DNA from: Actinomycetota bacterium
Lineage (GTDB): Bacteria; Actinomycetota; Acidimicrobiia; Acidimicrobiales; CADCSY01
NCBI GenBank assembly: GCA_004366205.1
Contig: SIRW01000114.1
Coordinates: 1 to 49,372 of the forward strand
Length of the DNA stretch: 49,372 nucleotides
Direction of reading: 5' to 3'
In this document: in pieces, positions 17,628-25,412 of the stretch
Position numbering within the stretch: position 1 is the stretch's first letter
How the letters are laid out: each line of letters starts with the position of its first letter
Translations under genes and position numbers: made by a program
Notes under the pieces: generated by a model
The model's database searches: none
What the model saw: only the letters and a program-made list of their open reading frames with translations
What the model was told of the DNA's origin: nothing

Positions 17628-17656
17628 CGATAGAGGCGGGATCCGGCGTTCTGCAA
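17627..17656 (-). promoter_or_regulatory. groESL promoter
   Basis: On the minus strand TTGCAG (17651-17656) and TATCGT (17627-17632) are separated by 18 bp. The -10 abuts CIRCE, so bound HrcA would block initiation. Confidence 0.7.
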
Positions 17657-17670
17657 GTGGAGCCGGTGCA

Positions 17671-18720
17671 TCAGCCGAGCCGGAGGTTGGGGTCGGCGCC
17701 GGCGTCGAGGGGGGAGGGTCCGTCGGACCCCAGGCGCCACCAGCCCGCCGCCGCGACCATGGCGGCGTTGTCGGTGCACAGCGAGCGGCTCGGGAGGAAC
17801 CCCCGCAGCCCGTCCTCCTCGCACACGTCGAGGAAGCGCTCGCGGAGCCGGGAGTTGGCGGCCACGCCCCCGCCCAGGCACAGCCCCTTCGCTCCGACCT
17901 CGGCGGCCGCCCGGCGGGCTTTGGCGACCAGCACGTCGACGACCGCCTCCTGGAAGCTGGCGGCCACGTCGGCGGTGTCGCTGTCGGGGTGCTTGCGGAC
18001 GTGGTTGATCACGGCGGTCTTGAGGCCGCTGAAGGAGAAGTCGAGCCCGGCGTCGAGCATGCCCCGGGGGAAGTCGATGGCGGTGGCGTCGCCCGTCGCG
18101 CCCAGCCGGTCGATGGCCGGGCCGCCGGGGTACCCGAGGCCGAGGTAGCGGGCCACCTTGTCGAACGCCTCGCCCGCGGCGTCGTCGAGCGTCTGGCCGA
18201 GCAGCCGGTAGCGGCCGTGGTCCTCCATGGCGATGAGCATGGTGTGGCCGCCCGAGACCAGCAGCACCACGAGGGGCAACTCGAGGTCGGGCTCCTCCAG
18301 GAACGCGGCGTACAGGTGGGCCTCGAGGTGGTTCACGGCCACGAACGGCACGTCCCACACCAGCGCCAGCGCCTTGGCAGCCGACACGCCGACCAGCAGC
18401 GAGCCCACCAGGCCCGGCCCGACCGTGGCGGCGACGGCGTCGACCCCGTCGCCGTCGATGCCGGCCTCGACGAGCGCCTCGGCCACCACAGGCGTGAGGA
18501 GCTCGACGTGGGCGCGGCTCGCGATCTCGGGCACGACACCGCCGAAGCGGGCGTGGAGGTCGACCTGGCTGCTGACGACCGAGGACAGCACCCGGGTCCC
18601 GCCGGCGACCACCGCGGCCGCTGTCTCGTCGCAGGAGGTCTCGATGCCGAGGATGCGGGTGTCGGGCCCGGGAGCCGCGGTGGGGCGGGTGGAGGGCTCG
18701 TCGGCGAACAGGGTGCTCAT
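17671..18720 (-). CDS. tsaD: tRNA N6-threonylcarbamoyladenosine (t6A) transferase TsaD
   Basis: 349 aa from ATG 18720. Transfers threonylcarbamoyl to A37 of ANN-decoding tRNAs. ILGIETSCDETAAAVV opens the ASKHA fold, NHLEAH gives the metal-binding His131 and His135, and LLVSGGHTML, DFSFSGLKTAV and LGGGVAANSRLR are the family motifs. The ATG overlaps the rimI stop by four bases (ATGA), so translation is coupled to the rest of the tsaE-tsaB-rimI group. Confidence 0.97.
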   Translation of the reverse strand: MSTLFADEPSTRPTAAPGPDTRILGIETSCDETAAAVVAGGTRVLSSVVSSQVDLHARFGGVVPEIASRAHVELLTPVVAEALVEAGIDGDGVDAVAATVGPGLVGSLLVGVSAAKALALVWDVPFVAVNHLEAHLYAAFLEEPDLELPLVVLLVSGGHTMLIAMEDHGRYRLLGQTLDDAAGEAFDKVARYLGLGYPGGPAIDRLGATGDATAIDFPRGMLDAGLDFSFSGLKTAVINHVRKHPDSDTADVAASFQEAVVDVLVAKARRAAAEVGAKGLCLGGGVAANSRLRERFLDVCEEDGLRGFLPSRSLCTDNAAMVAAAGWWRLGSDGPSPLDAGADPNLRLG

Positions 18721-19304
18721 CGGGGCGGCGGCTCCGGGTGCGGTCGGTCGGTCACGGTGGATCCCGTCAGGGTCGCCTCGATGCGGGCGAGCCGGGCGGC
18801 GTAGCCGGCGCCGTCGACGTCGTGGGCCCACATGACGAGGGCGTCCTCGCCGGTCTCGACGTAGTAGTTGCGGCGCACCCCGGCGGGGGCGAACCCGAAG
18901 CGACGGTACAGCGCCTGGGCGGCCTGGTTGCCCATGCGGACCTCGAGCGTGATGGCGGTGATCCCCCGCTCGATCCCGTCCCGGACGAGCGCGAGCAGGA
19001 GGCGAGCGCCCACCCCCCGCCGCTGCCATGCAGGGTCGACGGCCAGCGTGGTCACGTGCCCCTCGCCGGCGACCAGCATGAGGCCCCCGTACCCGACGAC
19101 GGTCTGCCCCACGCGGGCGACGTGGTAGATGCGGTCGCCCCGCAGGCTGAGCTCGCTCATGAACAACCCGAGGTTCCAGGGGCGGGGGTAGACCTGCGCC
19201 TCGATGCGCAGCACCGATCGCAGGTGGCGCCGGCGCATCGGCGTGACCTCCACGTCGAGGGGCGCGCCCTCGGCGACCCGTCCGGCGAGGGCCACCCGCC
19301 TCAC
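18717..19304 (-). CDS. rimI: Ribosomal protein S18 alanine N-acetyltransferase RimI-like (GNAT)
   Basis: 195 aa. GNAT fold: VEVTPMRRRHLRSVLRIEAQVYPRPW, the acetyl-CoA loop TLAVDPAWQRRGVGARLL (R/Q-x-x-G-x-G/A), EVRMGNQAAQALYRRFGF and VRRNYYVETGEDALVM. These match RimI, usually embedded with tsaB/tsaD. GTG 19304 overlaps the tsaB stop (GTGA) and is chosen; GTG 19295 or the internal ATG give shorter forms. A ~30-residue C-terminal tail rich in Arg/Pro goes beyond the domain. Real target in this organism is inferred from family and position. Confidence 0.88.
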   Translation of the reverse strand: MRRVALAGRVAEGAPLDVEVTPMRRRHLRSVLRIEAQVYPRPWNLGLFMSELSLRGDRIYHVARVGQTVVGYGGLMLVAGEGHVTTLAVDPAWQRRGVGARLLLALVRDGIERGITAITLEVRMGNQAAQALYRRFGFAPAGVRRNYYVETGEDALVMWAHDVDGAGYAARLARIEATLTGSTVTDRPHPEPPPR

Positions 19305-19999
19305 GCCCCCGCCCGGGACTGCCAGTTGATCTCGGCATCGGCCTTGCGCAGGTAGAGCGGCTCGAGCTCCCACGAGTTGACCCACTCCTCGCGCAGCGCC
19401 TGGGCGTGGGCGAGCGCCACCAGCGACGTGGCGAGCGGGTAGGCGTTGACGGGCTCGCCGAACTCCACCCGGGCCATGTCGTCGAACTGCTCGGCGTACC
19501 GCAGGGCGCCGTCGCCGAGCACCAGGCACTCCTCCCCGGTGGCGACGAGCTCGGAGGCGAGGTCGCCCGGCTTGCCGAGCTGGTAGTGGCCGAGGCGCTG
19601 GACGCCCCCGGGCACCTGACGGTAGAAGGCGTAGAACAGCTCGCCCCGGCGGGCGTCGATCACCGGGACGATGAGGCGGTGGGTGTAGCGCACGGCGAAG
19701 GCGAGGAGGTCGAGGCTGGAGACGCCGATCATCGGGACGCGCAGGGCATGCGCCATGGCCTTGGCGGTGGCGACCCCCACTCGGAGCCCCGTGAACAGGC
19801 CGGGCCCGATGTCGACGGCCACCACGCTGATCTCGTGCAGCTCGATGCGGGCCTGCCGGCGCACGAACTCGATGCCGGGCGCGAGCACCTCGGCGTGGCG
19901 CCGGCCCCGAGCGGCGTGGAACGAGGCGAGGACGCCCTCGTGGCCGCCGATGGCGCAGCCCACCTGGGCGGTGGCGCTCTCGATGCCGAGGATCAGCAC
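19301..19999 (-). CDS. tsaB: t6A synthesis protein TsaB
   Basis: 232 aa, GTG start. ILGIESATAQVGCAIGG opens an ASKHA-like fold, with DIGPGLFTGLRVGVATAKAMA as the second signature. It is the degenerate partner of TsaD that supports its activity. The middle (VIDARRGELFYAFYRQVPGG) is typical. It starts 7 bp after the tsaE stop and overlaps rimI by four bases. Confidence 0.94.
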   Translation of the reverse strand: MLILGIESATAQVGCAIGGHEGVLASFHAARGRRHAEVLAPGIEFVRRQARIELHEISVVAVDIGPGLFTGLRVGVATAKAMAHALRVPMIGVSSLDLLAFAVRYTHRLIVPVIDARRGELFYAFYRQVPGGVQRLGHYQLGKPGDLASELVATGEECLVLGDGALRYAEQFDDMARVEFGEPVNAYPLATSLVALAHAQALREEWVNSWELEPLYLRKADAEINWQSRAGA

Positions 20000-20006
20000 G
20001 GCGCCG

Positions 20007-20495
20007 TCACCCCCGGTCGATCCACGGGTCGAGGACCTGGGTGACGGCCGCCAGCCGGTTGGACCACGAGGGGCCCGCCGCCCGCACGGTGATCTCGCGC
20101 TCGTCGTCGCCCTCGCCGAGGTGGAGCCGGAGCTCGAGGAATTCCGAGGGGATGGTGGGGATGATCACGTCCCCCCACTCGACGACCGTGACGGCCTCGT
20201 CGTCGACCAGCTCCGGGAGGCCGACGTCGATCGCCTCCTGGAAGGTGTCGAGCCGGTAGACGTCGAGGTGGTGGACGCGGAGCCGGCCGCCGTCGTAGGT
20301 GCGGGCGATGACGAAGGTCGGGCTGGTGACGGGCTCGTCGACCCCGAGCTCGGCGGCCAGGCCCTGCACGAAGGCGGTCTTGCCGGCGCCGAGGTCCCCG
20401 GCCAGCAACAGCACGTCGCCGGCCCGCAGGAGCCCGGTCAGCGCGGCGGCGAGCGCCTTGGTGTCGTCCACCGACTTGGTGCGGGCGCGGATCAT
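20007..20495 (-). CDS. tsaE: t6A synthesis ATPase TsaE
   Basis: 162 aa. Small P-loop ATPase that works with TsaB-TsaD. Walker [15 protein letters not shown] is followed by [22 protein letters not shown] and VVEWGD, all diagnostic. ATG 20495 overlaps the udg stop (ATGA). The C-terminal ~30 residues are longer than the minimal family member. Confidence 0.96.
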   Translation of the reverse strand: MIRARTKSVDDTKALAAALTGLLRAGDVLLLAGDLGAGKTAFVQGLAAELGVDEPVTSPTFVIARTYDGGRLRVHHLDVYRLDTFQEAIDVGLPELVDDEAVTVVEWGDVIIPTIPSEFLELRLHLGEGDDEREITVRAAGPSWSNRLAAVTQVLDPWIDRG

Positions 20496-21058
20496 GCGGT
20501 CGGCGCCCCGGCGAGGGCGAGCTTGGCCCGGACCAGGTCGGCGCGCATCTGCGCCATCGCCTGGCCCCCGCCCCGGAGCACGGCCGCGGGGTGGAACGTG
20601 GGGATGACGACGGCGTCGTCGAGCGGGAACGTGCGGCCCCGCAGCCTGGTGATCCCCTCGGTGGTGCCCAGCACCGCCCGGGTGGCGACGTTCCCCAGCG
20701 TGACCACGACCCGGGGTCGGATCGCCGCGAGCTGGGCGTCGAACCACGGACGGCACGCCGCAAGCTCGTCCGGGCGCGGATCGCGGTTGCCCGGGGGCCG
20801 GCACTTGACCGCGTTCATCACGTAGCAGTGCTCCCGGGTGAGGCCCATCTCCTCGCGCACGAGGCGGTCGAGCAGCTGGCCCGAGCGACCCACGAACGGC
20901 AGGCCCTGGCGGTCCTCCTCGGCGCCGGGCCCCTCGCCCACCAGCACGAGGTCGGCGTCGGGGTTGCCCATCCCGAACACCACCTGCGTGCGGCTCTCGG
21001 CGAGGGAGCAGCGCGTGCACGCGCTGGCCTCCGCGGCGAGGCTCGCCAGATCGGACAC
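20492..21058 (-). CDS. Uracil-DNA glycosylase, family 4 (Fe-S)
   Basis: 188 aa. Removes uracil from DNA. Cys pair CTRC near the N-terminus and Cys residues around [18 protein letters not shown] fit the 4Fe-4S cluster of family 4. [24 protein letters not shown] is the active-site motif and TFHPAAVLR holds the second. I choose GTG 21058 because TAGGAT ends 7 nt before it; ATG 21067 overlaps that -10 box and would add three residues. Stop overlaps tsaE. Confidence 0.92.
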   Translation of the reverse strand: MSDLASLAAEASACTRCSLAESRTQVVFGMGNPDADLVLVGEGPGAEEDRQGLPFVGRSGQLLDRLVREEMGLTREHCYVMNAVKCRPPGNRDPRPDELAACRPWFDAQLAAIRPRVVVTLGNVATRAVLGTTEGITRLRGRTFPLDDAVVIPTFHPAAVLRGGGQAMAQMRADLVRAKLALAGAPTA

Positions 21059-21065
21059 GGGCCGC

Positions 21066-21071
21066 ATCCTA
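21066..21071 (-). promoter_or_regulatory. -10 box (TAGGAT) for udg-tsaE-tsaB-rimI-tsaD
   Basis: TAGGAT on the minus strand then 7 nt to GTG 21058; leaderless layout. It would let the t6A genes be transcribed apart from the alr group. Confidence 0.45.
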
Positions 21072-21120
21072 CCCGTCCCGCCGCCCCGCTCCCCGGGGGA
21101 GGCGGGCGGCGCGCCGGCGC

Positions 21121-22008
21121 CTACCCGGGCGCGACCGCCACCCGGACGGCGGCGGCGAAGGCGACGGCGGCCAGCGCCCGGACGGCGTCGGGCGGGGCCG
21201 CCACCCCACCCACGGCGGCGGCCACGACGGCGTCGCCGTCGACGGAGGTGTGCGCCGGGTGCACGGCGCGGGCGAGGCCGTCGTGCCCCCCGCCGGCCAC
21301 CAGCAGGCAGCCCGCCTTGTCGAGCTCGGCGTTGGTGGCCACCAGCCCGATCGTGGTGTTCGTGAAGGGACCGCCGTGGTGCCCCGGCCCGGCGCCGGGC
21401 GGGGGCGCCGGCCACGACGGGCCCGGCTCCTCGCCCGGGGCCAGGACGTCCCCGAAGGCGTTCACCGCCACCAGGGCACCCACGACCAGCTCACCGTCGC
21501 GGACCGACGCCGTGCCCACCCCACCGGCCCGGGTGGCGCCGGGACCCCGCCACTTCCCCACCGTCGCCCCCGTGCCCGCGCCCACCGCACCGGTGGCGGG
21601 TGGCTCGGCGCGGGCGGCGACGCACGCGGCGTAGCCGTCGTCCGGCGCCGGGCGCACGCGGGCGTCCCCGACGGCCAGGTCGAACAGCGCGAGCGCCACG
21701 ACGATGGGCACGGGGCCGGCGGGCGTGGCGAAGCCCGACCCGCGCTCTTCGCAGAACCGCATCACCCCGTCGGCGGCCGCCAGCCCGAACGCCGAGCCCC
21801 CGGTCAGGAGCACGGCGTCGAGCCGGTGCACGAGCCGCCCGGGTGCCAGCAGGTCGGTCTCGCGGGTGGCCGGCGCGCCGCCCCGCACCTCGCCCGAGGC
21901 CACGGTGCCCTCGGGCAGCAGCGCCACCGTGCAGCCGGTGCGCGCCGTCGCGTCGGTCCAGTGCCCCACCCGCACGCCGGGCACGTCGGTGATCGAGCCG
22001 GCGCTCAC
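21121..22008 (-). CDS. P1 family (DmpA/S58-like) peptidase
   Basis: 295 aa. Starts AGSITDVPGVRVGHWTDATARTGCTVAL, the family opening, with VLLTGGSAFGLAAADGVMRF. FTNTTIGLVATNAELDK holds the Thr/Ser region where these N-terminal nucleophile enzymes self-cleave and act. They trim N-terminal residues from small peptides or amides; specificity here is unknown. Rich in Ala/Gly/Pro linkers around residues 205-225. GTG 22008 overlaps the alr stop (GTGA), so it is translated after alanine racemase. Confidence 0.9.
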   Translation of the reverse strand: MSAGSITDVPGVRVGHWTDATARTGCTVALLPEGTVASGEVRGGAPATRETDLLAPGRLVHRLDAVLLTGGSAFGLAAADGVMRFCEERGSGFATPAGPVPIVVALALFDLAVGDARVRPAPDDGYAACVAARAEPPATGAVGAGTGATVGKWRGPGATRAGGVGTASVRDGELVVGALVAVNAFGDVLAPGEEPGPSWPAPPPGAGPGHHGGPFTNTTIGLVATNAELDKAGCLLVAGGGHDGLARAVHPAHTSVDGDAVVAAAVGGVAAPPDAVRALAAVAFAAAVRVAVAPG

Positions 22009-23183
22009 GGCTCCCCCCGGTAGACGCGAGGCACCCGAGGACCGATGCCGCACACGACCTCGTAGCTGATCGTGCCGAGCAGGCCGGCCCACTCGGCAGC
22101 GGTGACCTCATCGTCGCCCTGCCTTCCGATGAGCACGACCTCGTCGCCCGGCGCCACGGCGGCGCCGGCTGCGCCCGGGGCACCGCAGTCGACCAGCAGC
22201 TGGTCCATCGTCACCACCCCGGCGAGCGGGCGACGGCGCCCACCGACGAGCACGGTGGCGCCCACGTCGAACAGCCGCCGGGGCACGCCGTCGGCATAGC
22301 CCAGCGGTACCGTCGCCACGACGGTGTCGTGGGCGAACCGGCGCCGGAGCCCGTAGGAGGCAGCCTCGCCGGCCGGCACGACGCGCACGGTCGTGATCCG
22401 GCCCCGCAGCGACAGGGCGGGCCGCAGGTCGGCCATCCCCTCCATCGCCGGTGACGGCGCCAGGCCGTAGACGGCGATCCCGCACCGGACCAGGTCGCGG
22501 CGGGCGGCAGGATGGCCGATGGCGGCCGCCGAGTTGGCGACGTGGACGAGCCCGGGGTCGATCCCCGCGCCCCGCAGCTCGGTCAGGACGGCGTCGAAGC
22601 GGGTCAGCTGCTCGGCGGTGAAGGCGTTGTCGGGCTCGTCGGCCACCGCGCAGTGGGTCCACACCCCCGCGAGCTCGAGCTCGGGGCGCTCGACCACGGC
22701 CCGGGCCCGAGCGAGGGCGTGCCCGGGCTCGACCCCCACCCGGTGCATCCCCGTGTCGACCTTCAGGTGCACCCGCAGCGGCGGTCCACCCGCCGCCGCA
22801 ACGGCGACGGCGAGGGCGTCGATGCCGGCCTCGGTGTACACGGTCGGGATGAGGCCGTGGGCCACGGCCAGCGGCGCCTCGGCCGCCGACGGCTCGGTCA
22901 GGACCAGGACGGGTGCGAGGATGCCGGCGGCCCGCAGCTCGGCGCCCTCCCCGGCCAGGGCGACCGCCAGCCAGCTGGCTCCGGCGTCGAGCGCGGTGCG
23001 GGCGACGGGGACGGCGCCGTGCCCGTAGCCGCCGGCCTTGACCACGGCGCAGAGGGTCGCAGGCGCGGCGAGCTCCGCCAGCACGGCGACGTTGTGGCGG
23101 ACGGCCGCCAGGTCGACCTCGGCCCACGCCGGCCGCCCGGCCAGCGTCGGTGCCGGCTCAGGTGCCGGCGGGGCGCTCGCCAC
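22005..23183 (-). CDS. alr: Alanine racemase
   Basis: 392 aa PLP enzyme making D-alanine for peptidoglycan. AEVDLAAVRHNVAVL opens the barrel; CAVVKAGGYGHG carries the PLP lysine at residue 49 (the two residues after KA are GG, where N/D and A are commoner). LKVDTGMHRVG and the C-terminal VPLGYADGVPR, GVVTMDQLLVD motifs are present. GTG start overlapping the preceding CBS gene by 26 bp, so the first ~10 Ala/Pro residues may not all be translated. Confidence 0.95.
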   Translation of the reverse strand: MASAPPAPEPAPTLAGRPAWAEVDLAAVRHNVAVLAELAAPATLCAVVKAGGYGHGAVPVARTALDAGASWLAVALAGEGAELRAAGILAPVLVLTEPSAAEAPLAVAHGLIPTVYTEAGIDALAVAVAAAGGPPLRVHLKVDTGMHRVGVEPGHALARARAVVERPELELAGVWTHCAVADEPDNAFTAEQLTRFDAVLTELRGAGIDPGLVHVANSAAAIGHPAARRDLVRCGIAVYGLAPSPAMEGMADLRPALSLRGRITTVRVVPAGEAASYGLRRRFAHDTVVATVPLGYADGVPRRLFDVGATVLVGGRRRPLAGVVTMDQLLVDCGAPGAAGAAVAPGDEVVLIGRQGDDEVTAAEWAGLLGTISYEVVCGIGPRVPRVYRGEP

Positions 23184-23643
23184 CGACGATCGCCTTCAGG
23201 ATGTCGCCCCGGGCGATGATGCCGACGAGGCGGCCGTCGGCGTCGACGACCGGCAGGCGGGAGTGGTGATGCTCGTGCATCAGGGTGGCGGCCTGCTCGA
23301 CCGTGTCGTCGGGCCGGCAGGTGATGACGTGGGGCTCCATGACCGAGCGCACCTCGGCACCCACGGCCTTCTGGATCTCCTCCTCGACCTCGCGCTGGGA
23401 TCCCGGCAGCACGATCGTGGCCCCGAACAGCGACACCACCGTCGGCATGTGGATGCGGGTCTCCTGCACGATCAGGTCGTCGGAGGTCAGCATCCCCACC
23501 ACCACACCGTCGTCGTCGACCACCGGGCCGCCGTCCACCCCGCGCTGGACCAGCCGGCGCATGGCGTCCTCGACGCGCTCGTCGGCACGGAACGACAGCA
23601 CGTCGGTGGTCATGACGGCGGAGACGGGCGTGTTCCGGGGCAT
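23158..23643 (-). CDS. CBS-domain pair protein
   Basis: 161 aa made of two CBS repeats. First: VMTTDVLSFRADERVEDAMRRLVQRGVDGGPVVDDDGVVVGMLTSDDLI. Second: VMEPHVITCRPDDTVEQAATLMHEHHHSRLPVVDADGRLVGIIARGDIL. About 30 residues with a hydrophobic VVSLFGATIVLPGS patch lie between. Such modules sense adenine nucleotides. Nothing else is attached. ATG shares its A with the nnr stop codon (TGATG). Position between nnr and alr is suggestive of metabolic control but unproven. Confidence 0.9.
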   Translation of the reverse strand: MPRNTPVSAVMTTDVLSFRADERVEDAMRRLVQRGVDGGPVVDDDGVVVGMLTSDDLIVQETRIHMPTVVSLFGATIVLPGSQREVEEEIQKAVGAEVRSVMEPHVITCRPDDTVEQAATLMHEHHHSRLPVVDADGRLVGIIARGDILKAIVGGERPAGT

Positions 23644-24998
23644 CAACCCTCCAGGAGGTCGTCGAGGACGGCGGGCAGGAGGTCGACGAGGTCGCCGGCC
23701 ACCAGACCGTGGCGCCAGCCTAGGGTGCCGGCCGCACCGTGGACGTGGGCGGCGCTCGCCGCCGCCGGCGCGGGGGCGACGCCCCGGGCGAGCAGCGAGC
23801 CGAGCACCCCGGCGAGCACGTCGCCCGTACCCGCCGTCGCCAGCCGGTCGTCGCCCGCGGCGGCGAGCAGCACGAACCCGTCGGGTCCGGCCACACAGGT
23901 GGTGGGACCCTTCAGCAGCACCGTGGCGCCCAGCCGGGCGGCGAGGCTGCGGGTGGCCTCGAGGCGGTCCGCGCCGGGCGGGCCGCCGGCGAGGCGGGCG
24001 AACTCGCCGTCGTGCGGGGTGAGCACGGCCGGCGCCTCCCGACCGGCGAGCACGCCGGCCGCCGACGCGCCGAGGGCGGTGAGCCCGTCGCCGTCGACGA
24101 CCACGGGCACCGGCGCGTGGGCCACCACCTGGCGGACCTGCTCGGCGGTGCCCTCGGCGCGGCCCAGGCCGGGACCGATGACGAGGGCGTGGAAGCGGTC
24201 GAGGGCCCCGAGCACCTCCGGCGCCCAGTGCTCGCCGGGAAGATCGAGGCCGACGGCCTCGGTGGGCGCGCCGGCGGGCGCACCGCCGGGTGTGCCCAGG
24301 CGGACGTAGCCGGCACCCGCCCGCTGAGCCGCCCGGGCCGTGAGGGTGGCCGCCCCCGGCATCCCGGGAGAGCCGCCGACGACGAGCACCGCCGAGCGCC
24401 ACTTGTGGTCGTCGGGCTGGCGGACCGGCCACCAGGCCAGCACGTCGTCGTCGTCGACCACCGCCGCCCGGGCGCCGCTCACGTCGAGGCCGATGTCGGC
24501 CACGTCGACCTCGCCGACGTACCCGGCGCCGGGGTGCAGCAGCAGGCCAGGCTTGAGCGCCGCGAACGTGACCGTCCGGTCGGCGGGCAGCACCCGCTCG
24601 GCCACCTCTCCTGTCAGCCCGTCGACGCCGCTCGGGATGTCGACGGCCAGCACCCGGGCGAAGCCCGGCTCCGGCGCCCGGTACGCGCCCCGGAACCCGG
24701 TACCGAAGGCGGCGTCGACCACCAGGTCGGCGTCGGGGAGCACGGGCGGCGCCTCGCCGGCGTCGAGGACCCGGACGCGCACCCCGGCGCGGCGAAGGCG
24801 CCGGGCGGCGTCCCGCCCGTCGTTGCCGTTGTTGCCCTTCCCGGCGAGCACGACGACGCGCCGCCCGTAGGCGCCGCCGAGCAGGTCGAGCGCCGCCCGG
24901 GCCACGGCGTGGCCCGCCCGGCCGATGAGCACCTCGACGGGCTCGGGCGCGGCGGCGTCGATCTCGGCCATCTCGGCCGGCGTCACCACCGGGATCAT
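23643..24998 (-). CDS. nnr: Bifunctional NAD(P)H-hydrate repair enzyme (epimerase/dehydratase)
   Basis: 451 aa. Repairs hydrated NAD(P)H. The N-terminal epimerase half (to about 210) has AGKGNNGNDGRDAARRL and VLAVDIPSGVDGLTG. The C-terminal dehydratase half has VGGSPGMPGAATL, GPGLGR, VVDGDGLTAL, VLTPHDGEFARL and TAGTGDVLAGVLGSLLA. Both active sites look intact. ATG 24998 has TACGGT 7 nt upstream (leaderless), so it may have its own promoter within the long run. It lies 48 bp after acpS. Confidence 0.95.
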   Translation of the reverse strand: MIPVVTPAEMAEIDAAAPEPVEVLIGRAGHAVARAALDLLGGAYGRRVVVLAGKGNNGNDGRDAARRLRRAGVRVRVLDAGEAPPVLPDADLVVDAAFGTGFRGAYRAPEPGFARVLAVDIPSGVDGLTGEVAERVLPADRTVTFAALKPGLLLHPGAGYVGEVDVADIGLDVSGARAAVVDDDDVLAWWPVRQPDDHKWRSAVLVVGGSPGMPGAATLTARAAQRAGAGYVRLGTPGGAPAGAPTEAVGLDLPGEHWAPEVLGALDRFHALVIGPGLGRAEGTAEQVRQVVAHAPVPVVVDGDGLTALGASAAGVLAGREAPAVLTPHDGEFARLAGGPPGADRLEATRSLAARLGATVLLKGPTTCVAGPDGFVLLAAAGDDRLATAGTGDVLAGVLGSLLARGVAPAPAAASAAHVHGAAGTLGWRHGLVAGDLVDLLPAVLDDLLEG

Positions 24999-25005
24999 CC
25001 CCGAA

Positions 25006-25011
25006 ACCGTA
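25006..25011 (-). promoter_or_regulatory. -10 box (TACGGT) for nnr
   Basis: TACGGT on the minus strand, 7 nt before ATG 24998. Confidence 0.45.
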
Positions 25012-25046
25012 CCGCCGCCCGCCCGGTCATCGTCCGGTGCGCCAGG

Positions 25047-25412
25047 TCACAGCGCGACGGCGATGGCCTGGGCGACCCGGTCGGTGTGGGTGAGGGTGAG
25101 GCGCCACTCGGTGACACCCCGCTCGGCGGCCAGCTCGGCCGCCCGGCCGTGCAGGCGCACCGCCGGCTGACCCGACGGTGCCTTCACCACCTCGACGTCG
25201 CGCAACGGGAACCGCCACAGGCCCACCCCCATGGCCTTCATCACCGCTTCCTTGGCGGCGAAGCGCGCCGCGAGGCGCTCGGCGGGGTCGCGCCGCCGGT
25301 TGGCGTAGGCCACCTCGGCCTCGCTGAACAGCCGGTCGACGATGCGAGGGGTGCGCTCGAGGGCCCGCCGGAACCGGTCGAGCTCGACCAGGTCCGTCCC
25401 GATCCCGATCAC
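25047..25412 (-). CDS. acpS: Holo-[acyl-carrier-protein] synthase
   Basis: 121 aa. Adds phosphopantetheine to ACP for fatty-acid synthesis. GIGTDLVELDRF supplies the metal-binding Asp and RLAARFAAKEAVMKAMG the Glu/Lys of the active site; EWRLTLTHTDRVAQAIAVAL is the C-terminal strand set. GTG start overlaps the glmS stop by four bases (GTGA). Confidence 0.95.
   Translation of the reverse strand: MIGIGTDLVELDRFRRALERTPRIVDRLFSEAEVAYANRRRDPAERLAARFAAKEAVMKAMGVGLWRFPLRDVEVVKAPSGQPAVRLHGRAAELAAERGVTEWRLTLTHTDRVAQAIAVAL

Noticed and set aside
22005-23183. Alanine racemase possibly inactive because of KAGGYGHG instead of KANAYGHG
   Set aside because: The PLP lysine and the Tyr-Gly-His-Gly are kept; the changed positions vary in this family.
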